A stretch of DNA of 39,035 nt from DASSWB01 sp035705495 (lineage in GTDB: Bacteria; Bacteroidota; Bacteroidia; Flavobacteriales; Flavobacteriaceae): positions 1-39,035 of the forward strand of contig DASSWB010000003.1 of the NCBI GenBank assembly GCA_035705495.1. The letters are read 5' to 3'. A program made the position numbers and the translations under genes. The notes below the pieces were generated by a model. That model had not been told where the DNA came from, searched no databases, and saw only the letters and a list, made by a program, of their open reading frames with translations. Below, piece by piece: positions 14,036 through 21,844 of this stretch. How positions within the stretch are numbered: position 1 is the first letter of the stretch; every line of letters starts with the position of its first letter.

Positions 14036-15214
14036 TTATTCATATTCATTGATTCCGTATAAAATTTCTTTCATCTTACTTCCGTTTACTTCAACAGGTT
14101 TGTATGCGGTATTGAATTTATCCACTGCCACATCGATACTTTTTTGTAGCTCCTCATAACCTATCGAAAGTTTATCGCCGCAGATTTTTTTGTTCTCGTA
14201 ACTGGAAAGCATAATTTGAAACTTTTCATAGAATTTTCCTCCTTGATCAATAAAATCATTGTATTGTATTATAAAAGCCAAAAGACGATCTATTGAAAAC
14301 TCAATGTTTATTCTCATTTTCAGAGCGCTTTCTTGTCCTTTTACATCTAAATCCATAGATTTCATTTTTTCCATATAAACGTCGAGTTTGCTTCTTATAT
14401 CTGTCCACCCATCATTATTCCGACACTCGGGTAAAGAAAGTTCATAACCTATCGGTTTTGTATAATCATGGAAAAGATCTTCCAAGTCCTTCATGATTTT
14501 ATCATTACTCTTTTGAAGAAAAACCGTTTCAAAATAAATGGTGCTCAAATCATTGTGCATCTGCAAGGTAAAATCCAATATACATTCTACCTCTTCCAAA
14601 GACTTTTCTTTATCCTTTTTTGAAAGTCCGCTGGGCGCCATGAGGGAAACGAAGGAATGTATTACCGAAACATATACATTATTGCCCAATAAATTTGATA
14701 TATCCAAACCGCCTTTTTTGGGTTCATTTTGCGATAACATACTTTTTAATTCTTTAAATTCCGGATAATAATTAGGATTGGAAAGATTATCAATATCCCT
14801 GAAGGTAGCAATGGATGCAAAATGATGATCTAATGAAAGAATTTTTTCATAAAGGATTTTTGTTATGTCCAAACCTTTCAGGTATCGCAGTTTACTTAAA
14901 TCTGTTGCTTCTTCCTTTTTATTCAGAATCAATTTTTCCTGCAATTGGTCTTTCAAAATTAGAAGGGCAACCTGTTTATTAACTTTCTGTTCAGTCAATA
15001 ATTGATTATTTATACTTGAAAGTTGCTTTTTGATATCGAAGTTTAATTCGGCATAACTTTCATGAATAATTTGTGTCTCAGTTTTCAATTCATTAAGAAC
15101 CGCTTCAATATCTTTTTCTATTGTTTCTTTTGACCATGTTTTTTCTGACATACCGTACATCATAGGGCAAGACAACAGGAAAATAAAAAAGTATATTTTT
15201 AAAGGGAACTTCAT
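14036..15214 (-). CDS. Exported helical protein of unknown function
   Basis: A 392-residue protein not matched to any family I know. It has a basic-hydrophobic signal (MKFPLKIYFFIFLLSCPMMYG) that could be cleaved as an ordinary signal after MYG or, less likely, as a lipoprotein at Cys16. The rest is rich in Lys, Glu, Leu and Ile with few Gly or Pro, so mostly helical, possibly coiled coil (residues 25-80 and 275-330). Two Cys (ECI and PEC) lie in the middle. It is the last gene of the exported-protein cluster, 19 bases after the preceding gene. Confidence 0.7.
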   Translation of the reverse strand: MKFPLKIYFFIFLLSCPMMYGMSEKTWSKETIEKDIEAVLNELKTETQIIHESYAELNFDIKKQLSSINNQLLTEQKVNKQVALLILKDQLQEKLILNKKEEATDLSKLRYLKGLDITKILYEKILSLDHHFASIATFRDIDNLSNPNYYPEFKELKSMLSQNEPKKGGLDISNLLGNNVYVSVIHSFVSLMAPSGLSKKDKEKSLEEVECILDFTLQMHNDLSTIYFETVFLQKSNDKIMKDLEDLFHDYTKPIGYELSLPECRNNDGWTDIRSKLDVYMEKMKSMDLDVKGQESALKMRINIEFSIDRLLAFIIQYNDFIDQGGKFYEKFQIMLSSYENKKICGDKLSIGYEELQKSIDVAVDKFNTAYKPVEVNGSKMKEILYGINEYE

Positions 15215-15233
15215 GAATTGAGATCTAGTTAAA

Positions 15234-15659
15234 TTAAATAATACGGAATTTAATAAGCATTGTTTCTTTCTGAACCAATAACGGATAAGAACCTTTACTG
15301 ATAAGATTGCCGGTCAACAACAATTCCTTTCTTACAAATTGAGGTAAAACAAAATTTTCTTCGAGTTTATAAAAAATATGTTTCCTGCCTTTTTCATCAG
15401 TGTAAAAATTACTCTTGATTGCTTTAATCGTTTCTTGGGAAAGTTTCTCCTTCTTGATCTCCAATACAAAAAACTCTTCATCTTTCTCTACAATTTTGTA
15501 ATATTCTGCATTTGCATTCTTCGTTGATTCTATTGAACAAATAGATCCACCGGCATGGGTGCACATTCTACCGGTGAATTTAATTTCAGCTTGAAACCGT
15601 TCTTGGGATAAAACTCCCGTGGAACCCAAAAAAAGCAAAATGTAAATGAAATTGATCAT
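15234..15659 (-). CDS. Exported Cys-pair protein, type A (unknown function)
   Basis: A 141-residue exported protein; the signal peptide ends LGSTGVLSQ and the mature part starts ERFQAEIKFTGRMC. Two Cys stand close together in GRMCTHAGGSICSIES. The C-terminal part (KLEENFVLPQFVRKELL...ISKGSYPLLVQKETMLIKF) resembles the end of the gene at 16991-17472, so the two look like distant paralogues. I chose ATG 15659 as it starts the signal peptide; a start 33 bases upstream is possible. No known family. Confidence 0.7.
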   Translation of the reverse strand: MINFIYILLFLGSTGVLSQERFQAEIKFTGRMCTHAGGSICSIESTKNANAEYYKIVEKDEEFFVLEIKKEKLSQETIKAIKSNFYTDEKGRKHIFYKLEENFVLPQFVRKELLLTGNLISKGSYPLLVQKETMLIKFRII

Positions 15660-15707
15660 TCCCTGTTTAATTAATTGTAAAAAAGGAAGCACACGTTTCC
15701 TTTTGCG

Positions 15708-16289
15708 TTAATTTAATTCAAATTCATATTCTTGCTCCCAATATTCCTGGGGATCGAAACTGACAAGAACAATGGTGATGTCATCTCGTTTTTCTGCTTC
15801 ATCTACGTAAGATTTCACTTTTTTAATGCAATTCTTTCCCATGAATTTTGCCCAGAATCCTATCATGTAGTATTTGTTTTCTTCCAATTCAACAGGGTTA
15901 CCATCCAAATCCACCATTCGAGAAGTCACATATTCCATATTGAACTTGTTTTTCTCCACTGGATTTTTCATATCAAGGGAATCAAGCGTTTTTATAAAAT
16001 TCCCTACATCGCTTATACATTTGTTCTTATTCTCGGGATTTAGCAATGTGCCTTCGCTATTATAAAACAAAAAATTAGGCAGTTTTTGAATTTCCCCCAA
16101 TACATCCACAAATTCCTGCGCATCTTTTAAGGCGTATGTATAATTGCTATTTACTTCATAATCTTCCATGTAACTAACAATATCTTCTTTTTTTTCTACC
16201 TTTGGGTCTTCAATATTGGCAATCATCTTAACCATCGTACGACAACTGGTCAAGGACACTATCAGTATAATTAAAGTTATTTTTTTCAT
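15708..16289 (-). CDS. Lipoprotein, type B, possibly thioredoxin-like fold (unknown function)
   Basis: A 193-residue lipoprotein with lipobox SLTSC (Cys16), mature start CRTMVKMIANIEDPKVEK. It parallels the protein at 16316-16933: lipobox followed by a basic stretch and (I/V)E(D/N)P, then LPNFLFYNSEGTLL, a Cys helix (KCISDVGNFIKTLDSLDM), and IGFWAKFMGKNCIKKVKSYV...VLVSFDPQEYW. The last part resembles the FWA..(C)..C strand-helix of TlpA-type thioredoxins without the CxxC pair. That fold is my inference. 26 bases separate it from the upstream paralogue. Confidence 0.72.
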   Translation of the reverse strand: MKKITLIILIVSLTSCRTMVKMIANIEDPKVEKKEDIVSYMEDYEVNSNYTYALKDAQEFVDVLGEIQKLPNFLFYNSEGTLLNPENKNKCISDVGNFIKTLDSLDMKNPVEKNKFNMEYVTSRMVDLDGNPVELEENKYYMIGFWAKFMGKNCIKKVKSYVDEAEKRDDITIVLVSFDPQEYWEQEYEFELN

Positions 16290-16315
16290 GTTTATAATTA
16301 TTGAAACCTGAATTT

Positions 16316-16933
16316 TTATAAATTCAGAGCCTTGATTTCATCTTTAGACATATTCCAATGTTCGTGAAAATCACAGTTCAGCAAATAATACTTGATTTTT
16401 ACTCCTTCTGAACTTATTTTTTCGAGAAGTTCTACCCATAAAAACGCTTTTTCTTCGTTCAATTCCCCAGCATAAGTTGCCCAGGTAATAATTACATACA
16501 TATCAAAATCACCTTCCGTTTTCACCTCTTTGAAAGATGTTGTCTGGATTAAACCGAGTAGAGACCTAATATTCTTGCTTTCATCAATGTGTAGTGAGTC
16601 TATATATTTCATATCAGAAATAAAATCATCAATAAGTGCATTACAATCCTCCGCTTTCTTTTTATAAGACACAAAATTCCCTTTGCTATTAAAGAAATAT
16701 GCATTTGGTATTTCCAAACCTCCTTCCATTTTTGTAGCAGTAGCAAAGGCTCCTAAATTTTTAAAAACCAAAGTTTTGGTAGTGTCTATATCTTCTGAAG
16801 ACAGATATTTCTGAATTTTAGAAATATTTTTTATTTGCGGATTTTCGACTCCATAAACTTTCCTCATTAATGATTTACAACCCATTGTAATAAATAATAT
16901 CAGCAGAATTAAACTTGAATATCCTTTTTTCAT
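16316..16933 (-). CDS. Lipoprotein, type B paralogue (unknown function)
   Basis: A 205-residue lipoprotein, lipobox ITMGC, mature start CKSLMRKVYGVENPQIKN. It shares with the next gene the order IPNAYFFNSKGNFVSY, DCNALIDDFISDMKYIDSL and ITWATYAGELNEEKAFLW...LLNCDFHEHW. No CxxC is present. I chose ATG 16933 (MKKGYSS) because the frame upstream of it runs into the hairpin at 16953-16986. It is probably anchored to a membrane. Function unknown. Confidence 0.72.
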   Translation of the reverse strand: MKKGYSSLILLILFITMGCKSLMRKVYGVENPQIKNISKIQKYLSSEDIDTTKTLVFKNLGAFATATKMEGGLEIPNAYFFNSKGNFVSYKKKAEDCNALIDDFISDMKYIDSLHIDESKNIRSLLGLIQTTSFKEVKTEGDFDMYVIITWATYAGELNEEKAFLWVELLEKISSEGVKIKYYLLNCDFHEHWNMSKDEIKALNL

Positions 16934-16952
16934 TTTTAAAGATTTTTTACAG

Positions 16953-16986
16953 AATGCTACTTGAAGATATTTCTTCAAGTAGCATT
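16953..16986 (-). other. Long perfect hairpin between two exported-protein genes
   Basis: A perfect 14-bp inverted repeat (AATGCTACTTGAAG, six-base loop, CTTCAAGTAGCATT) sits just past the stop of the frameshifted gene and before the type B lipoprotein. A T run follows it only on the plus strand, so for the minus-strand genes it is a stable hairpin that could attenuate transcription or protect the upstream mRNA end. Confidence 0.6.
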
Positions 16987-16990
16987 TTTC

Positions 16991-17472
16991 CTATAAAGTA
17001 ATTTTATAAAATCCTTGTTTCGCATCATAAACAATAGGGTACTCACCTTTTTCAATAGTGTAAGCCTTTTCGAAACCTAATTTTTGTGAAGTTTTTAAAT
17101 CCAAAGTGTACCCCTCTTCTAATATAATCCTTTCTCCTCCAAAATATTTTACAATTTCTTTATGTTTCTCCTTTTGGAAAAATAGCTCCAAAGATCTTCT
17201 ACCATCTTTTTTAAAGGAAAAGAACGTATCCATTGGTATATCTATGTCTATAACAATTCCACAAATACCAAAACCTTCACAGTCTTTACTTTTTCTGCCC
17301 CAGTCAACCGTTATTGTTATTTCAACCTTGTTCATTTCGGGGTTAACCAAACGATTTTGCGCTTTATTAGTTGATCCAGAAATGCCTAAATTCTCCTGAG
17401 CATGGATTGGATTGCTTATCGACAGAAAAAAACTACTGCCGTAATTCCTAAATAATTAATAAATATTTTCAT
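16991..17472 (-). pseudogene. Exported Cys-pair protein, type A paralogue, frameshifted in signal peptide
   Basis: From ATG 17472 the minus strand encodes MKIFINYLGITAVVFF, then hits a stop four codons later. Adding one T to the T7 run (17426-17432) restores a signal peptide continuing LSISNPIHAQENLG and one frame of about 160 codons to 16991. The mature part (VEITITVDWGRKSKDCEGFGICGIVIDI ... GEYPIVYDAKQGFYKITL, quoted in pieces) resembles the type A protein at 15234. As given, only an internal TTG or ATG could start the rest, without a signal. It may be a disrupted gene, a slippage-switched gene, or a sequencing error in a homopolymer. Confidence 0.7.
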
Positions 17473-17786
17473 TTTTAATAAGTTCTTAATTTTCACCTAC
17501 TCATACGCTTTTCGGTTTCCGCGGTTTTTTAATGCTTTAACTGCATCATCTTTTTTTTGCAATTAGATTTTTAATAAAGAAGCATTACCTGGTAACCTTC
17601 TTTCTTTTCTTTTTTACTATTTCTCTTTTTATCTATTTGGGTTAATAATTAATAGAATAAAACTACAAGAGAAGTAAAATCACTGAGTACGTAAAAACCG
17701 TCGATTATGTTAACTCCATTTATTTTAATCAACAAAAAAAGCAAACCTTGATCGGTTTGCTTTTTTAATGTTAAAAATATCAAAGC
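17473..17786. other. Gene-free stretch between exported-protein cluster and response regulator
   Basis: This 314-base AT-rich stretch holds the response-regulator terminator (17735-17766) and probably the promoter of the exported-protein cluster, but I see no consensus TAnnTTTG box on the minus strand. A pyrimidine-rich tract lies at about 17594-17635. No convincing gene, tRNA or known RNA motif was found. Confidence 0.5.
17735..17766 (-). terminator. Intrinsic terminator after the response regulator
   Basis: AAAAAAGCAAACC pairs with GGTTTGCTTTTTT around a six-base loop (17748-17753); the minus strand continues with a T run. It stands 20 bases past the response-regulator stop and should separate it from the exported-protein cluster. 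Confidence 0.85.
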
Positions 17787-18449
17787 TTAAATAAACCCTA
17801 GCTTCCTCGCTTCTCCTACAATAGCTTCATCACCACCATCTTCAATATTTAGATAATCTTTAATTTGTGCTTTGCGCTTTTCAATCGCACTTTTGGAAAG
17901 ATTTATATGATCGGGAAGACTTTTAGTCTTCACGCCTTCAGAAAGTAAACTTATGATTTGCCGATTGAAGGAATCTAAAAACTCTTCCTTGGCCAAAAGG
18001 TTCTTTTTTCCCTTTAATACCGTTTCGCTGTAATAAGTTTCGTTCTTCATGAGAGCTTCGAAAGCCACCAAAAGATCATCAGCACTGAAATCACTTTTTA
18101 CCAATAATCCTTCGGGCTTGATCTTGTTCAACATATTGTATAAAATGAATGCTTCAGAATGGGATGTAAGCATCACAATCTTGCTTTTGGGCAAATGCTG
18201 TCTGACAAGCAGCGCTAAATCTTCCCCATTTTTTATTTTCTTTTCAATGTACGGTGGCATACTTCGATCCAAAAAAACCATATCATATTTAATTTTATTA
18301 AAAGGATCTGTAATCTTTTTATATGCTGTTTCGCAACTGTAGCAGCTATCTGTTAAGATTTCTATATTTAAAGAATTATACTGCAAGATGGTTTTATAAC
18401 CCTCAATTTGCGATGGGTGATCATCAATCATTAGAATATTTACTGGCAT
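17787..18449 (-). CDS. Response regulator, NarL/LuxR-type
   Basis: A 220-residue protein. The receiver domain (1-130) has the acidic pair DD at 9-10, phosphoacceptor Asp61 in VFLDRSMPP, Thr in VMLTSHSE and Lys in LLVKSDFS. A C-terminal helix-turn-helix (about 160-210: FNRQIISLLSEGVKTKSLPDHINLSKSAIEKRK, quoted in part) fits the LuxR type. It probably activates transcription when phosphorylated by the kinase encoded 30 bases upstream. Targets are unknown; the exported-protein cluster directly downstream is a candidate. Confidence 0.9.
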   Translation of the reverse strand: MPVNILMIDDHPSQIEGYKTILQYNSLNIEILTDSCYSCETAYKKITDPFNKIKYDMVFLDRSMPPYIEKKIKNGEDLALLVRQHLPKSKIVMLTSHSEAFILYNMLNKIKPEGLLVKSDFSADDLLVAFEALMKNETYYSETVLKGKKNLLAKEEFLDSFNRQIISLLSEGVKTKSLPDHINLSKSAIEKRKAQIKDYLNIEDGGDEAIVGEARKLGFI

Positions 18450-18479
18450 TGGTTGTCGTTTTTATTATTCAAGTTTATA

Positions 18480-20513
18480 TTAAAGCGGAATTATTAAATG
18501 TATTTTGGTCCCGGTTCCGATTTCAGAAGCAATCGTAAGATTTCCGTTGATACTGTTCGCACGTTGCCGCATGTTTTTGAATCCAATTCCGGTTGAACGC
18601 TTGCAAGTATCGAATCCAATACCATTATCTATAATCTCTATATTTAAGTTATTGTCAATTTTTTCCATTTTTAAACTTACCTCACTGGCTTTTGAATATT
18701 TACTGATATTTTGCAACGATTCCTGTACAATACGATAAACCTGTACTTTTATATTACCGTGGATTAAGTTCCATTTAATTCCTTGATCCACATCTTTAAG
18801 AAAGTTAATATCTGAATGGTCTCTTACAGGTTGCAAAAGATGTTCTATTACGGAAACAAAATTGATCGTATTTCCAAAAATCTCATTATTCAGGTTATGT
18901 GAAATAGCTCTAATTTCCTTTTCGACCTCCTGAATTTTATCGACATAGGTTATACATTTTTTAATGGTCGCCGAATCATTTTTCTTGTTCAGGACATAAA
19001 GATTCAATCTAATTCCCGATAATCTTCCCATGACCCCATCATGCAGTTCCTTAGAAATCCGGTTTTTCTCCAATAGTTTCCCCTCTTCAATTTTCTCCTG
19101 TTGTTCAAGCATTAACCTAAAAATTTCCTCTTGGTCTTTTTGCTGATCTGTTTTGAGTTGTAATTCGCGATTCTTTAATTTTTGAGTTCGGAAAATGAAC
19201 AAAAAAATCCCGCTTAAAATAGTAAATGATCCAAACCCCAAAATTGTCCAGCTTCTTAACTGCAGCTTTTCATTCTCCACTTCCATCAATTCCTTTTGAT
19301 GAAGGATATCAGCAGTTTCATAAGCGATCAACGCATATTGATTTTTTTCCTTTCTTTCCTCCGTTTGCAAGCTATCTTTTAATTGTATGTATTTATCGTA
19401 ATGTAAAGAACTGTTCTGACGGTCCATTTTGCCCATTAGGCGAAGGACTTGTAATTTTATTAATGAATTTTTGAGTTTTTTCGATTCTTTAAAAGCACTC
19501 ACAATATGAGGTCGCGCCAGTGAAAATTTTTCTTCATCTATAAAATACTCAGCGATCTTGAGTTTCAACATCATCGATTCCATTTTTGACCCAATCTTTT
19601 GCCTAATATCTAAAGCCTTCTTCAGTTCAGTTAAAGGATCAACATTGTTGAGTTTATAGTTAGTAATGGAACGACCTTCTATTACATCAGCATAAAGCGC
19701 GGGAAAGTGATCTTGAAGCCCGGGTTCTTTAAAAGCTCTGTCATAAAAATCCAAAGATTTTATTAGGTTTCCCGCGGCGCCATAAACGGTTCCCAATCGA
19801 GAAATTGACGCAATCTTAAATTCATTTCTGAAATGCTCATCAACATCCTTAATTACTTCCATGGCATTTCTGTGATATTCAATGGCTTTTTCGTAATCTT
19901 TTAAAAGATATCTGAAGTCTCCTATTAAATAATTACATCTATAAACCAAGAAAGGATCCTTGATTTCCTTTGCGATAGTCAAGGCCGAAGTAACCAACAT
20001 CTCCGCACTTGAGATTTCGTTGATCGTTTTTAGCAAGGAAGCTTTGTTGACTTGAATGGTTGCGATATACTGCAAATTTTTTGTGCTTCGGAAAATTTTT
20101 TCGGCTTTATGAAAATAAAAAAAAGTACTATCATTCTGCGCCAAATTAAAATAATACAGTCCGTAATAAAAATAAGCACGACCAACACTATTGGAATCCT
20201 CCGCTTTTTTGGCCAAGGACATCACCTGGTTTGTCATGTCCAGAAAATTGGCATGATCGCCCACAGCGCGGTATCTATTTGCTATTTTGAAAAAATTTCG
20301 GCGTTTCGTTGAATCATTTTTTCGAATTGAATAATGTTTGTATAACTTTTCTATCGCTGCTTTCCTTTGAACAAGATTTTTGGAGGGATCATAGGCGCTG
20401 AAATACAATGAATCCGTTTTCTTCTTATTCCATTCGGCAGATATGTTTCTTCGATTTTGTGAACAGGAATAGAGCAACAAAATTGTTAGGAAAAACAATA
20501 TTTTTTTAATCAT
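18480..20513 (-). CDS. TPR-containing sensor histidine kinase (NarX/HisKA_3 type)
   Basis: A 677-residue kinase. A lipoprotein-like signal (LLLYSC) leads a periplasmic TPR array (about 65-370), a coiled coil, one membrane segment (421-442), a second coiled coil, then a HisKA_3 domain with the phosphoacceptor His491 in RISKELHDGVMGRLSGIRL and a GHKL ATPase with SLQNISKYSKA, IDNGIGFD and GIGFKNMRQRA. This layout is common in Bacteroidota kinases paired with LuxR-type regulators. I chose ATG 20513 (MIKKILFFL), the signal start. The response regulator follows after 30 bases. Confidence 0.92.
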   Translation of the reverse strand: MIKKILFFLTILLLYSCSQNRRNISAEWNKKKTDSLYFSAYDPSKNLVQRKAAIEKLYKHYSIRKNDSTKRRNFFKIANRYRAVGDHANFLDMTNQVMSLAKKAEDSNSVGRAYFYYGLYYFNLAQNDSTFFYFHKAEKIFRSTKNLQYIATIQVNKASLLKTINEISSAEMLVTSALTIAKEIKDPFLVYRCNYLIGDFRYLLKDYEKAIEYHRNAMEVIKDVDEHFRNEFKIASISRLGTVYGAAGNLIKSLDFYDRAFKEPGLQDHFPALYADVIEGRSITNYKLNNVDPLTELKKALDIRQKIGSKMESMMLKLKIAEYFIDEEKFSLARPHIVSAFKESKKLKNSLIKLQVLRLMGKMDRQNSSLHYDKYIQLKDSLQTEERKEKNQYALIAYETADILHQKELMEVENEKLQLRSWTILGFGSFTILSGIFLFIFRTQKLKNRELQLKTDQQKDQEEIFRLMLEQQEKIEEGKLLEKNRISKELHDGVMGRLSGIRLNLYVLNKKNDSATIKKCITYVDKIQEVEKEIRAISHNLNNEIFGNTINFVSVIEHLLQPVRDHSDINFLKDVDQGIKWNLIHGNIKVQVYRIVQESLQNISKYSKASEVSLKMEKIDNNLNIEIIDNGIGFDTCKRSTGIGFKNMRQRANSINGNLTIASEIGTGTKIHLIIPL

Positions 20514-20610
20514 CTTTTGACTGGAATCTGTCACTTTTTATTTATAATTTGCTTCCAAACTTGAATAGAACAAGAAGACAAAAGCAAATTTTATTCAAGG
20601 TTGGTTAGGT

Positions 20611-20639
20611 AAATTCTGCCAATTTTCAGGCAGAAATTT
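20611..20639 (-). other. Inverted repeat upstream of the histidine kinase gene
   Basis: AAATTCTGCC and GGCAGAAATTT form a 10-bp stem with one bulged A and an eight-base loop. It has no following T run on the minus strand, so it may be an operator or a leader structure of the two-component operon rather than a terminator. Confidence 0.4.
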
Positions 20640-20754
20640 GGTATTTGATTTGCTATAATCGTTATTTTATTGAAGACTTTTGACTTAATTCGATGAATAA
20701 CATCTATTTTCGTTCATATTATTAAAAATCTTCATCTGCGTTACTAAAAAAAAG

Positions 20755-20783
20755 AATCCCCCTACTTTTTGTAGAGGGATTTT
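20755..20783 (-). terminator. Intrinsic terminator of the cysteine-synthase-like gene
   Basis: An 11-bp stem with one mismatch (AATCCCCCTAC/GTAGAGGGATT, five-base loop) is followed on the minus strand by TTCTTTTTTTT. It lies 47 bases past the gene's stop codon. Confidence 0.8.
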
Positions 20784-20829
20784 AAAAATTGTTGAACCGA
20801 ATTTTTTAAACTGGAAAAAACATTTCAGT

Positions 20830-21810
20830 TTAATCAATATAACCCATTTTACGCATCCAGTCGTCGTTGTACATTTTACCTACATAACGACTGCCGTGAT
20901 CGTGAAATAAAACAACTACAACATCATCTTTTTTGAAATGTTCCTTTAACTGCAAAAGTCCTTTTATGGCAGCACCGGCACTATTTCCCAAAAACATTCC
21001 TTCTTCCTTTGCCAGTTTTTGCGTATAAACTGCCGCGTCTTTATCTGTTACTTTTGTAAATCCGTCGATGACATCAAAATTCACATTCTTGGGAAGAATG
21101 TCCTCTCCAATTCCTTCAGTGACGTATGGGTAAATTTCATTTTCGTCGAAAATTCCTGTTTCATGGTATTTCTTAAAGACAGATCCATAAGTGTCAATTC
21201 CCCAGACTTTTATATTTGGGTTTTTCTCTTTTAAAAATTTACCGACTCCGCTTATGGTTCCTCCCGTTCCAACACCGACAACAAAATGGGTGATTTTCCC
21301 TTCTGTTTGCTCCCATATTTCAGGTCCGGTGCTTTCGTAATGCGCCTTCGTATTGCTCAAGTTATCATACTGGTTGACATACCAAGAATTTGGTGTTTCT
21401 TCCGCCAATCTTTTTGAAGTCGAATAATAAGATCTTGGATCATCTGGAGCCACATCCGTGGGACATACAACCACTTCACTGCCAACAGCGCGCAAAATAT
21501 CCACTTTTTCCTTGGATTGTTTGTCGGCCATTACACAAATCATTTTATAACCTTTCACAATCGCCGCCAGTGCCAAACCCATACCTGTGTTTCCTGAGGT
21601 TCCTTCTATAATCGTTCCGCCAGGTTTCAACCATCCGTTAGCCTCTGCGTCTTCAATCATTTTCACCGCCATTCTGTCTTTCACGGAATTTCCCGGATTA
21701 AAAGTTTCATATTTCGCAAGCACCAAAGCCTCAATGTCTTCGGTTAGTTTGTTCAACTTTACCAAAGGTGTATTTCCAATTGTGCCCAATATATTCTCTG
21801 CGTATTTCAT
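20830..21810 (-). CDS. PLP-dependent cysteine synthase / cystathionine beta-synthase-like enzyme
   Basis: A 326-residue fold-type II PLP enzyme. Lys44 in NPGNSVKDRMAVKM binds PLP, TSGNTG (71-76) binds the substrate carboxylate, and GTGGTISG (181-188) binds the PLP phosphate. The segments PNSWYVNQYDNLSNTKAHYESTG and the end RYVGKMYNDDWMRKMGYID look more like the catalytic core of cystathionine beta-synthase than plain CysK. No CBS regulatory pair is attached. So it makes cysteine from O-acetylserine and sulfide, or cystathionine from homocysteine; sequence alone does not decide. It is monocistronic, with its own promoter box and terminator. Confidence 0.88.
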   Translation of the reverse strand: MKYAENILGTIGNTPLVKLNKLTEDIEALVLAKYETFNPGNSVKDRMAVKMIEDAEANGWLKPGGTIIEGTSGNTGMGLALAAIVKGYKMICVMADKQSKEKVDILRAVGSEVVVCPTDVAPDDPRSYYSTSKRLAEETPNSWYVNQYDNLSNTKAHYESTGPEIWEQTEGKITHFVVGVGTGGTISGVGKFLKEKNPNIKVWGIDTYGSVFKKYHETGIFDENEIYPYVTEGIGEDILPKNVNFDVIDGFTKVTDKDAAVYTQKLAKEEGMFLGNSAGAAIKGLLQLKEHFKKDDVVVVLFHDHGSRYVGKMYNDDWMRKMGYID

Positions 21811-21828
21811 TTTATTTTTTTGAATTTA

Positions 21829-21836
21829 CAAAGGTA
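21829..21836 (-). promoter_or_regulatory. -7 box TACCTTTG of the cysteine-synthase-like gene
   Basis: TACCTTTG on the minus strand fits TAnnTTTG exactly and ends 18 bases before the ATG, giving a leader of about 14 bases. The -33 region would lie in the end of the upstream permease gene and has no clear TTG at the ideal distance. Confidence 0.5.
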
Positions 21837-21844
21837 AGAAAACA

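Larger units (their letters stand above)
20514..20829. other. Gene-free stretch between cysteine-synthase-like gene and kinase
   Basis: The 316 bases hold the terminator of the cysteine-synthase-like gene (20755-20783) and an inverted repeat (20611-20639) about 100 bases before the kinase start. No exact TAnnTTTG box was found on the minus strand. The kinase promoter must lie here, probably near 20540-20700. No gene is seen. Confidence 0.5.

Noticed and set aside
17497..17562. Short frame ending KKDDAVKALKNRGNRKAYE upstream of the frameshifted gene
   Set aside because: It looks protein-like for about 20 codons but has no ATG start and an upstream stop; no homologue is known to me, so it is probably chance or a remnant.
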